Source: Enterobacter sp. Cy-643
GTDB taxonomy: Bacteria > Pseudomonadota > Gammaproteobacteria > Enterobacterales > Enterobacteriaceae
Assembly: GCF_011752815.1 (NCBI RefSeq)
Contig: NZ_VWWV01000003.1
Coordinates: 372,001 to 436,000, forward strand
Direction of reading: 5' to 3'
DNA: 64,000 nucleotides
Position numbers and translations under genes: made by a program. The notes beneath the pieces are model-generated. The model worked only from the letters and a program-made list of their open reading frames with translations. It did no database searches and was not told where the DNA came from. Shown here one piece after another: positions 35,840-43,899 of the stretch (position 1 is its first letter; every line of letters begins with the position of its first letter).

Positions 35840-36541
35840 ATGATTACGACAAGAACAGCCAAACAGTGTGGTAAAGCTGACTACGGATGGCTGCAGGCTC
35901 GCTACACCTTTTCTTTTGGACACTACTTCGACCCGAAACTGCTGGGCTACGCCTCTCTGCGCGTGCTCAACCAGGAAGTTCTGGCCCCAGGAGCCTCGTT
36001 TCAACCGCGCGGCTACCCAAAAGTAGACATCCTCAATCTGATTCTGGAAGGGGAAGCGGAATACCGCGACAGCGAAGGCAATCATGTCCAGGCCAGCGCA
36101 GGCGAAGTCTTGCTGCTGTCCACTCAGCCTGGGATCAGCTATAGCGAGCACAACATCAGCAAAGAGAAATCGCTGACGCGTATGCAGCTGTGGCTGGATG
36201 CCTGCCCGGACCGTGAAAATCCACCGGTGCAAAAGATCCCACTCGCGGGAGCATCACATCAGCTGATTGCCTCGCCGGACGGCAGCAATCACAGCCTGCA
36301 GCTCCGCCAGCAGGTGTGGATCCACCATATTGAGATGCAAAAGGGCGAACGGCTAAGCTTTCAGCTTCATGGCCCACGAGCCTATCTGCAGTCGATTCAC
36401 GGCACGGTGCATGCCGTGACGTCCACAGAAGAGAAGGAGGCGTTAACCTGCGGCGATGGCGCGTTTATTCGTGATGAGGCGAATATCACCCTGGTCGCCG
36501 ATACGCCGCTGCGTGGCCTCCTGATCGACCTACCTGTCTAA
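35840..36541 (+). CDS. yhaK: pirin-like bicupin YhaK
   Basis: A 233-residue cytosolic bicupin of the pirin family; E. coli YhaK has the same length and sequence nearly throughout and is proposed to be a redox-sensitive protein, without a proven reaction. The pirin segment HYFDPKLLGYASLRVLNQE and cupin motifs lie in the first half. GAGAGG precedes the ATG. In E. coli yhaL-cyuA-cyuP-tdc genes come next; here the accessory island starts instead. Confidence 0.92.
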   Translation: MITTRTAKQCGKADYGWLQARYTFSFGHYFDPKLLGYASLRVLNQEVLAPGASFQPRGYPKVDILNLILEGEAEYRDSEGNHVQASAGEVLLLSTQPGISYSEHNISKEKSLTRMQLWLDACPDRENPPVQKIPLAGASHQLIASPDGSNHSLQLRQQVWIHHIEMQKGERLSFQLHGPRAYLQSIHGTVHAVTSTEEKEALTCGDGAFIRDEANITLVADTPLRGLLIDLPV

Positions 36542-36551
36542 CCTGCCGGCA

Positions 36552-36574
36552 GCCTCTTTCGCGCTGAAAGAGGC
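36552..36574 (+). terminator. hairpin after yhaK
   Basis: GCCTCTTTC / GAAAGAGGC, a 9-bp perfect stem with a 5-nt loop, 10 bp after the yhaK stop. No T-run follows, so it may be an mRNA 3' stabiliser rather than a strong terminator. Confidence 0.45.
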
Positions 36575-37559
36575 TGTACCACTCTCATCCCTGGTATTAT
36601 TCACACAACGCATTCTGTAGGAAATCGCCTCATCCTGACCACACGCTGTATACGGCGAAATATTGGCATGCCTGTGAATAATCGCCCGATATATTCTCGT
36701 TAACCCTGGCTCTTTATGGCTTTTGTGGGTGACTCACTGCGATCCGGGATTATCTACACTGAACTCGCAGCCGGTATCGTGCCCTCTCCATAACTCACCT
36801 AACTCATTCAAAAATTTCGATAAATTAACATTCGACGCTTCAATCAGCACGCGCGTAGACTATCGATGCCAAATCTGTAAAAGCCCCATATGGTAAGTAA
36901 ATATTTAATCACCGCGTTGTCTTTTGCCCTCACTTTTCGTCACATCTTAAATAATATTTCAGTATTTATAATAGGTTACGAAGATCTGGTGTAAGTTTCA
37001 CTCTTCCCATACCAAAGTTCAGAGTTAGGTATATCTGAGAGCGCTCTTTTATTAGGGTAAAGAGGAAAATCGCGTTACATATTTCTTAATATGTAAACTC
37101 TGTGACGCTCAAAATAACAGACTCGGAATGAGTAAATTCGCGGCACTTTGGGAACATTCCCAATCATGACTAAAGTTTCAAAACAAACATCTCAACGCTA
37201 ACGCAACTCCTTATTTAAAAGGTCTAAAATGAATATTAACCTTGGACTGGTTATTAAAAACTCAGGTTTAAAAACAAAATAAGAATGTGTGATAACGCTC
37301 ACCAACTGGAACGTTCCCGCTTTACGGCAAAAAAAGGAGATGTTTAAGATTGACCTCTCTTTTGAACCACTCTGGAAAGCCAACAAACATCAATAAGAAA
37401 ATTAAATACTGATAATTAAAAATCAGAAAATCGCCAGAGTATTAAAACCGGAAAACGAATAAAACCGGCGAACACACTCGGCCTAAAAATAAATATAAAT
37501 ATTACATTGGTAAACGCCACTGCGTTTAGCTATCCCGCAAGCTAATTCTTGCAGGCTCT
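36575..37559 (+). promoter_or_regulatory. long AT-rich leader region upstream of the glycosyltransferase operon
   Basis: About 1 kb without a convincing gene, clearly richer in A+T than the flanking core genes. It holds several palindromes: AGAGCGCTCT (37038-37047), of the CG-centred type used by LacI-family regulators; TTACATAT / ATATGTAA (37075-37096); and TTGGGAA-CA-TTCCCAA (37148-37163). Two tiny reading frames (37229-37282, 17 codons, with AAAAGG before ATG; 37340-37396, 18 codons) could be leader peptides but may be chance. The length and base composition suggest nucleoid-protein silencing and control by a specific regulator. Confidence 0.5.
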
Positions 37560-37678
37560 TTGATACATACAGCACTTGAAAGTCAGCACCGGCAAGGCTG
37601 CTGGCGATGTTTTCTGATTTTGCCGGTTCTGAATGGCTTCGTGCGTCACCGAAAGCGAAGCCATTCAGAATGTATCAA
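37560..37678 (+). ncRNA. candidate structured 5'-UTR RNA (three-way junction)
   Basis: Three perfect helices fit together without conflict. P1: TTGATACA (37560-37567) with TGTATCAA (37671-37678). P2: ACCGGCAA (37588-37595) with TTGCCGGT (37620-37627). P3: a 14-15 bp stem, TTCTGAATGGCTTCG (37627-37641) with CGAAGCCATTCAGAA (37656-37670). P2 and P3 sit inside P1, which is the shape of a three-way junction. It ends 50 nt before the start codon of the glycosyltransferase. I know no Rfam family with this sequence. A small inverted-repeat mobile element is the alternative. Confidence 0.5.
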
Positions 37679-37728
37679 TTGCTTACAACAAATAAGCGTA
37701 GCAGTTTCGCTTAAAAGGGGTAGTTGCC

Positions 37729-40395
37729 ATGGAAGTTTATGGTCAAAGATATGCCATGTTTATCTCTTTTGATGCTGTTGCCGTCTCAGGTATTACGGTG
37801 GAAGCATTAAAAGTCTCACAAAGCCTTAAGCAAAAAGGTATCAACTCTTATCTCGATCTTGGGTATGACATTAAAGTTGACAAAGGCAATTTTAATAAAC
37901 CTTACGATCATGAACCAGAAATTTATCGCGATGCTTTTACTTTAACGCGCATCAACGGGATTACCTCTGTACCCCATTATTCTCCAGAGTTTATTGAAAA
38001 AGCACATGCCGTACTTATCAGTGAAAGACTTTCCGTTTCATTTGAAGAAAAGGCCAAAATACTCCGCGCCGTGGAATATTCTGCCCAAAGTCTGGCCGAA
38101 AGAATTTTACTTCAATGGGAACAACTTCGAATTTGCACCGTGATTGTCGAAAACGGCACGTTGCCAGAAAATATTATTTACACTCGCGCGCTTTATCTCG
38201 CCATCGAACAATACGGCCATCGTCACCAGTTAGGTAATTTCGTTATCTGGCGCGATCACGACCTCATGTGGAACAGCGAGAAAAATATCATGAAGTATGG
38301 TTTACCGCCCTATAACCATGCCATCAAACCGGTCAAATCCCCTTTTATCAGCTACGTTACCCTGAATAACGATCTTAAAGAAAAGCTGGAACACTGGTGC
38401 CGGCGGGAAGTCGATATTCACGTCGTGAAAAATACCTACAGCTTTACCGGACAACAGGCTCTGAAAAATATCCGGGCATCCCTGAATATTGCCGCCGACG
38501 ACATCGTCATCGCCCGAACGACACGCATCATCCCGCAGAAGCGCCTGGACCGCGATGTGTTGTTGGTGCAACGCCTTAACCACCTGTTCAGAAAGCACAA
38601 TATTGATAAAACCGTCTGGCTTTTGATCGCCGGCGATACACGTGAACACGCCACGCATGCTGGCGAACTGGAACAGCTGGCGCAAGAGCTGGACATCACC
38701 CCCTACGTGAAGTTTCTTGGCCCGTTACACCATAATTTCATGCCCATGAGCCTCGGAAAAATCACCATCGAGGATCTCTACCATTCCTGTGACCTGGTGT
38801 CGTTCCTGACTTCGTGGGACTACGACAGCTACGGTAACCCGATTGGGGAGGCGATCAGCAGCCAGCGCTGCTATATCACCACCCGTTATGAATACTACCC
38901 GGAAGTCTATGGCCAGCACGGCTTTGAAGCCCCGGTGATGCCTATCTCAGACGGGCAGGACGGCCTGCCTGACGAAGCCTTCATCAACGAAGTTTTTTTA
39001 CTGCTTACCAATAAACCTGAAATGGATCGTATAGCCACGAAGAACTTCGCCATCGGCAAAAACATCCTTTCTAACAACGTGATGGACATTCTGAATATCA
39101 CCGCCCCAGGAGTAGATATGCTCGATAACATTTTCGTCTCGGTAGTGCTGCCTGTTTACAATGAAAGCGACCGAATTGATGAAGTTTTAGCCTCATTATT
39201 TGGCCAACAAACGCATGGCCGATTAGTAACCCATGACGCTTATGAAGTGATCATCGTGGATAACAACTCCCGCGACGATTCCGTGGCCAAGATAAACCGC
39301 TTCAAAGAAAAACATCCGGCGATGGATGTGCATATTATTCAGGAGAAGATTCAGGGCGTCTCTTCGGCTCGTAAATGCGGTATGGATTACGCCGCCCTGC
39401 GCTCAAGGGCACGTGATGCCCGGCTGGGCAAAAGCAATAAACACTATATTGTCTCTGCCGATGCCGACTGCACCGTGGATCCTTACTGGCTGCATACCCT
39501 GATTGAAAAAATGATTGCCGACGACGGCGATCTCGGCACCTGCAATTACTACTACGACCGCGACGCATTCCAGCAGCGCCCCAACCTCTTCCGTGAAATT
39601 CAAAAAACCCTGCGCTGCCGCGACGTGTCGTTCTCGCTGTTTGGCGGCTTCCCGGATGGGAAAGGCTTCGCCGTTGAGCGCGGCCTGTACGAAAAAATTG
39701 GCGGCATCGAGATCTTCTACCAGCTGGAAAAAGGCCGCTTCGTGGAACACCTTTCCGACGACTGGGATTTTGGCATCAAGATCATCGCCTGCGGCGGCAA
39801 ACCGGTTTACGCCAAAGAATCCTTTGTGGAGATTAACAGCCGCCGCGTGGACACCATCATCGAAGATGTGATTAACGGCATCGCCTACGGCAGCGACGGC
39901 ATCATCATCATGAAAGACGTGCGCCCGGACGTTTCAATCCAAAAAAACACGCTGGTTGACCTTACGGAGGAACAGGCCAGACAAGGCTGGGAATACTCCA
40001 TTAAGGACTACATCCCGAAAAACATCGTTCTTCCGGCCCTGTTGAATCCACACATTTTGCTGGAGAACGAGCGGGTACGCGCCTTTTTCTCCCCGCAGGT
40101 TGCAGAGCGGCTCTACCAGCGCATTCACGCCATTAAGCATGAGATGAGCATCATCGACTTCAAGCCGATTCATAGCTACAAAACGCCGGCCTACCGGCTC
40201 TACTTCGAATTCCGCCACGAGATATTCACCGCGCTGCGCAACGCCGTCGGGGAGGACATTGGCTTTGCGCCACCGCTTCCGGCCTGCTTTGACAACGTCG
40301 CGGAAAAAGATTTCGAACGCTTTGTCTGGTACTTCTGTGAAGATCGCGAGTCCGGTGAAGCCCACAACTACTTTGCCAACGGAGGTGTTTTCTGA
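37729..40395 (+). CDS. double glycosyltransferase (GT4 fused to GT2)
   Basis: An 888-residue fusion that I do not recognise as a named gene. Residues about 1-450 look like a GT-B enzyme of family GT4: the donor-binding R-x-x-P-x-K (RTTRIIPQKR, about 263) and the late GNPIGEAI motif (about 370) are present. Residues about 468-800 are a GT-A, GT2-like domain: VVLPVYNES, VIIVDNNSRDDS and the metal-binding D-x-D in SADADCTVDP (about 577). No signal peptide or membrane helix is seen, so it should act in the cytoplasm. AAAAGGGG lies 8 nt before ATG. The first 1.6 kb is AT-rich and the rest GC-rich. Its TGA overlaps the next ATG (TGATG). Confidence 0.85.
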   Translation: MEVYGQRYAMFISFDAVAVSGITVEALKVSQSLKQKGINSYLDLGYDIKVDKGNFNKPYDHEPEIYRDAFTLTRINGITSVPHYSPEFIEKAHAVLISERLSVSFEEKAKILRAVEYSAQSLAERILLQWEQLRICTVIVENGTLPENIIYTRALYLAIEQYGHRHQLGNFVIWRDHDLMWNSEKNIMKYGLPPYNHAIKPVKSPFISYVTLNNDLKEKLEHWCRREVDIHVVKNTYSFTGQQALKNIRASLNIAADDIVIARTTRIIPQKRLDRDVLLVQRLNHLFRKHNIDKTVWLLIAGDTREHATHAGELEQLAQELDITPYVKFLGPLHHNFMPMSLGKITIEDLYHSCDLVSFLTSWDYDSYGNPIGEAISSQRCYITTRYEYYPEVYGQHGFEAPVMPISDGQDGLPDEAFINEVFLLLTNKPEMDRIATKNFAIGKNILSNNVMDILNITAPGVDMLDNIFVSVVLPVYNESDRIDEVLASLFGQQTHGRLVTHDAYEVIIVDNNSRDDSVAKINRFKEKHPAMDVHIIQEKIQGVSSARKCGMDYAALRSRARDARLGKSNKHYIVSADADCTVDPYWLHTLIEKMIADDGDLGTCNYYYDRDAFQQRPNLFREIQKTLRCRDVSFSLFGGFPDGKGFAVERGLYEKIGGIEIFYQLEKGRFVEHLSDDWDFGIKIIACGGKPVYAKESFVEINSRRVDTIIEDVINGIAYGSDGIIIMKDVRPDVSIQKNTLVDLTEEQARQGWEYSIKDYIPKNIVLPALLNPHILLENERVRAFFSPQVAERLYQRIHAIKHEMSIIDFKPIHSYKTPAYRLYFEFRHEIFTALRNAVGEDIGFAPPLPACFDNVAEKDFERFVWYFCEDRESGEAHNYFANGGVF

Positions 40396-41843
40396 TGAAT
40401 ACCGAAGCTATCGCGTCCTTAAAAGATCTCGACCCGGCCTACCCGGTTCCGGCAGTTTACGGCTTCCTCTCCCAGCCGGAGAACGAGGCTTTTCTGGACT
40501 ACGTCCATAAAGATCCTTTTGGCTGCCATGTTTTTCCCGGTGACATTGAGCACTACCCGCTGGCGTCGTTCTTTGCCGATATGGAACACGACATTCGGGC
40601 TGCGAAACAGATTCATCTGTGGGCCTATATCCCCACCTGCCGCTACCGCTGCCACTTCTGCCAGTACCCAACGGTGATCCTCAACCCGAAATCGCCTTCG
40701 GCGGAAGGCGTCTTCCGGGATCTGGTGGACTACAACATCAAAGAAGCGAAGATGTGGCTGGAAAAAGTGCCGAGTCTGTCAAAAGCGGAAATTGGAGAAT
40801 TCAATATCTTTGGCGGCACGCCTTCCCTGCTCCCGGAGCCGGAACTGCGTCGGCTGATGGACTTCTATTACACCCACTTTAATTTCTCGGCGGCGACGCT
40901 TCGCTTTGAAGGCGAGCCAGGGACATTAAACCGCGAATACATCGGCATTCTGAAAGAACTGGGCTTCAGCAAAATCAGCTTCGGCACCCAATCCTTTAAC
41001 GACGCCATTATTGCCGCCTGTGGCCGCCAGCACACCGCCGACGAGTGCGAAGAAACCATCCGCAGCGCCCGGGAGCAGGGCATCGAGTGGGTCAGCGTCG
41101 ATCTTATCTACGGCATGCTGGGCCAGACCGTGGATGACGTGAAGTACGACATGGAGCGCACCCTGGAGCTGGATCTCTCCCACGTCGTCTGTACCAAGCT
41201 GCACATGGAAGAGTTCATGAAAACGCGCACCGGCGTTTCCGGCGAACGAGAAAGCCTGTGGCAGAAAAAAGGGCTGATCAACATGAACAACATGACGTTC
41301 CCCGGGCTGGGCAAGCAATATCAAATGCGCGAGCTGGTCGAGAAATATCTCACCGAAGGCTACCGCGAACATCCCACGATGTATTTCCACCAGAACCACC
41401 TGGAAGCGGAAAAGTGGAAGGGGCTGATAACCGATCTGGATAAGCAGTATCCCGAAGTTGCCATCGGCCTGGGCGGCAGTTCGAAATGTACCCGCGCCGA
41501 AGCCATCAACATCACCGGCTATAAGCAATATAAGCAGTACCTTGATGAAGGCCGCCTGCCTATTGAGGAAAGCCACGGCATTTCGCCGGAACAGCGCGAA
41601 GTTAACGCCTTCAAAATGGCGCTCTCCACGCTCATCCCGGTTGATGACGCCGTGTTCGCGACGCGCTTCAACGGCAACAGCTTTTTTGAAAACCGCATCA
41701 TCAAACCGACGCTGGAAAAGCTGCTGGCAAAAGAGCTTGTGGTTATTGAACAGGACGTGGTCACCCTGACGCCCATCGGCGTCACGCTGGTTGAGGCCAT
41801 CATTAACACCCAATTCATCTCAGCCGACGAACAGCAGGAGTAA
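40395..41843 (+). CDS. HemN-like radical SAM enzyme of unknown substrate
   Basis: A 482-residue radical SAM protein. The cluster motif CxxxCxxC is C82-C86-C89 in YIPTCRYRCHFCQYP, and GGTPS (140-144) is the SAM-binding strand found in HemN/HemW proteins. FGTQSFND and VSVDLIYGMLGQT follow in HemN order, and the C-terminus has the small HemN-type domain (TPIGVTLVEAI). The fourth cysteine that E. coli HemN has right after the triplet is missing (QY here), and the sequence around it differs, so coproporphyrinogen oxidation is unlikely. It starts within the TGATG overlap with the glycosyltransferase and is followed after 3 nt by the next gene: one operon. Confidence 0.85.
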   Translation: MNTEAIASLKDLDPAYPVPAVYGFLSQPENEAFLDYVHKDPFGCHVFPGDIEHYPLASFFADMEHDIRAAKQIHLWAYIPTCRYRCHFCQYPTVILNPKSPSAEGVFRDLVDYNIKEAKMWLEKVPSLSKAEIGEFNIFGGTPSLLPEPELRRLMDFYYTHFNFSAATLRFEGEPGTLNREYIGILKELGFSKISFGTQSFNDAIIAACGRQHTADECEETIRSAREQGIEWVSVDLIYGMLGQTVDDVKYDMERTLELDLSHVVCTKLHMEEFMKTRTGVSGERESLWQKKGLINMNNMTFPGLGKQYQMRELVEKYLTEGYREHPTMYFHQNHLEAEKWKGLITDLDKQYPEVAIGLGGSSKCTRAEAINITGYKQYKQYLDEGRLPIEESHGISPEQREVNAFKMALSTLIPVDDAVFATRFNGNSFFENRIIKPTLEKLLAKELVVIEQDVVTLTPIGVTLVEAIINTQFISADEQQE

Positions 41844-41846
41844 CCT

Positions 41847-42638
41847 ATGAGCCACTCTTTAACCACGCCGGTTTTCAGCCTGTTTTACATCGCTATCGAC
41901 ACCGAAGCGGGCATTACCCAGCAGGCGTTTGAAACCTTTGTGCAAAACAAAGGCGTGCATATTCCCTGCTACCCGGGCTGGCGCTGGACGCTGCTTCGCG
42001 GGCTGCGCGGCGAACGTGCCGGGCAATATTTGATGCTGTTTGAAATTGAAAATGCAGCAATGCGGGACCGCTATATGGCCGCAGACGGCAACCAGACTGA
42101 AGAGGCCAGGGAGTTCTGGCGACAGCATCCTGAAGCACAGGCGCTGCTGGCCGAATGGCGCCGCTACGGTACCTTCAGCGAACTGCCTACGCTGTTCACC
42201 GATTATCGTCTGCTGGCGGAAAATCAGAAAAGCACCGTCCAGCCAGGTCCCCGTTACCAGCAGCAGCCCCCTGTTGCCCGGGTGATTGGTATTCACAACC
42301 TCGCGCTGCGACCTGATGTCAGCGCCGAACAGTTTGAACGTTTTATCGAGGGCAACCATCACCGGATTGAAGATTACCCGGACTGGAAATTCCGGCTGTT
42401 AAAAGGGGAACGCGGTAACCGACTCGATCAGTATGTGGTGCTGATGGAAATCGCCAGCCTGGAGGCGCTGGATGTCTTTTACCCCGAGCCGGATATCGCC
42501 ACCGACGAAGCGGCCAAATTCGCCCGGGCGCACCGCGATACCAAACAAATGTATGAGGAATGGAAAAAACTCGCCTCGTTTTCCGGGTCACCGCAAATCT
42601 ATACCGATTACCTCTCGGTAGCAGAAAGCCTCAATTAA
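41847..42638 (+). CDS. protein with two ferredoxin-like (alpha/beta-barrel type) repeats, paralog 1
   Basis: A 263-residue cytoplasmic protein without a signal peptide. It is an internal duplication: residues about 8-128 and 145-260 align, with PGWRWTLLRGLRGER matching PDWKFRLLKGERGNR, then QYLMLFEIEN matching QYVVLMEIAS, and FSELPTLFTDY matching FSGSPQIYTDY. The pattern resembles dimeric alpha+beta barrel families (EthD, Dabb, HemQ-like), some of which bind haem or small aromatic ligands; this is inference. GGAG is 6 nt before ATG. More than half its residues are shared with the gene at 43900. No function known to me. Confidence 0.75.
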   Translation: MSHSLTTPVFSLFYIAIDTEAGITQQAFETFVQNKGVHIPCYPGWRWTLLRGLRGERAGQYLMLFEIENAAMRDRYMAADGNQTEEAREFWRQHPEAQALLAEWRRYGTFSELPTLFTDYRLLAENQKSTVQPGPRYQQQPPVARVIGIHNLALRPDVSAEQFERFIEGNHHRIEDYPDWKFRLLKGERGNRLDQYVVLMEIASLEALDVFYPEPDIATDEAAKFARAHRDTKQMYEEWKKLASFSGSPQIYTDYLSVAESLN

Positions 42639-42653
42639 CGCTTACCGCCGCGC

Positions 42654-42673
42654 GTGCCCGAAGGACCGGGCAC
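42654..42673 (+). terminator. hairpin between paralog 1 and the MFS gene
   Basis: GTGCCCG / CGGGCAC perfect 7-bp stem with a 6-nt loop, without a T-run. It may reduce or protect the transcript within the operon. Confidence 0.35.
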
Positions 42674-42719
42674 AACGCATTCACGCGAGTGCATTCACAC
42701 ATTGAGTCACAAAATTACT

Positions 42720-43883
42720 ATGACGATTAACTCAACCCCAACCCTGGCGGACTTACAGTCGCGGGAACAGCATGCCACGCGGGCCATATTTTTTATGGCC
42801 GGTTTAGCCATGTCGTCCTGGGCCCCGCTAATTCCTTTCGCTAAAGCGCGGCTGGCTATTAACGACGGCGCTTTAGGGCTGCTGCTCTTTTGCATCGCCG
42901 CAGGCTCGATGCTCGTCATGCCGTTTACCGGCCGGCTGATCGCTCGCTTTGGTTGCCGCCGCCTGATGATCCTCAGCGTGCTGGGGCTTGCCGCGGATTT
43001 ACCGCTGCTGATGCTGTTTGACCAGCGCGAAGCCATGGCGCTGGCTTTGCTGCTCTTCGGCACCTTCAACGGCATGCTCGACGTCGCAATGAATGCCCAC
43101 GCCGTAGTGGTCGAACAAGAAAGCGAGCAGTCAAAAATGTCCGGCTTTCACGGCTTTTACAGCATCGGCAGCATTGCCGGCGCGGGCAGCGTCAGCTTCT
43201 TTCTGTGGCTGGGGGCAACGCCGCTGCTTGCCGTGTCCGCTATTGCCATTTTTCTGGCCTTACTGCTCGCCGCCTCTGCCCGAAACATTTTGCCCAAACA
43301 TAATGGCGCCACAGGCGGCAAAGGGGAAACATTACGCGTCCTGGGGCATCCGCCCGTGCTGATCATCGCGGTACTTTGCTTTTTCGTCTTCATGCTTGAA
43401 GGCGCGATGCTGGACTGGTCAGCGGTATTTATGACCTCGGAGCGAGGCATGAGCGCTTCGCTCGCGGGCTTCGGCTACACCATATATGCCATTACCGTCA
43501 CCCTTGGGCGGCTCAGCGGCGATCGTCTGGTCGGCGCCCTGGGCGGCAAACTCGTGCTGCTCCTCGGCTGCGCTATTTCTGGTAGCGGGATTGTCCTGCT
43601 CGTCTTCACCCATTGGGGCACCTTGCCGGGTTTTATCCTGGTCGGAGCCGGGCTGGCGAACATTATTCCTATTCTCTTCACCTCCGCAGGTAACCAGCCA
43701 GGAATTTCAGCGGATTTCGCAATTCCTGCCGTCACGCTTTTTGGCTACAGCGGCCTGCTCGTAGGGCCTGCGCTAATTGGCTTTATCGCCCACCACATTG
43801 GGCTCAGTTTGACCTTCAGCGGCGCGCTGTTGCTGCTTTTATTTGTGGCTTCAGGTTCGCCATTTATTTCTCGCCAGCGTTAA
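42720..43883 (+). CDS. MFS transporter (YbjJ / fucose-permease-like)
   Basis: A 387-residue major facilitator protein with about 12 hydrophobic segments. It has the loop 2-3 motif GRLIARFGCRRLM and the FHGFYSIGSIAGAG stretch typical of YbjJ-like and FucP-like permeases. Start ATG 42720 lacks a clear ribosome site; it is the first in-frame ATG that leaves the first helix intact. It lies between two paralogous soluble genes, so it may export the product of the cluster or import its substrate; direction cannot be read from sequence. Confidence 0.8.
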   Translation: MTINSTPTLADLQSREQHATRAIFFMAGLAMSSWAPLIPFAKARLAINDGALGLLLFCIAAGSMLVMPFTGRLIARFGCRRLMILSVLGLAADLPLLMLFDQREAMALALLLFGTFNGMLDVAMNAHAVVVEQESEQSKMSGFHGFYSIGSIAGAGSVSFFLWLGATPLLAVSAIAIFLALLLAASARNILPKHNGATGGKGETLRVLGHPPVLIIAVLCFFVFMLEGAMLDWSAVFMTSERGMSASLAGFGYTIYAITVTLGRLSGDRLVGALGGKLVLLLGCAISGSGIVLLVFTHWGTLPGFILVGAGLANIIPILFTSAGNQPGISADFAIPAVTLFGYSGLLVGPALIGFIAHHIGLSLTFSGALLLLLFVASGSPFISRQR

Positions 43884-43899
43884 TGAAACAGGAGTTTGT

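Noticed and set aside
37680-37728. A JUMPstart/ops element before the glycosyltransferase gene
   Set aside because: The 12-bp core GGCGGTAGCGTG is not present; AAGCGTAGCAG is only superficially alike.
37560-37772. A 70-codon frame MIHTALESQHRQG...
   Set aside because: It overlaps the ribosome site and start of the glycosyltransferase in another frame and covers the inverted repeats; no ribosome site of its own.
40926-41813. A 295-codon minus-strand frame
   Set aside because: Exact antisense shadow of the radical SAM gene, His/Phe-rich without domain signals.
40395-41843. Naming the radical SAM gene hemN
   Set aside because: The fourth cysteine and surrounding residues of coproporphyrinogen dehydrogenase are absent, and the operon is unrelated to haem synthesis.
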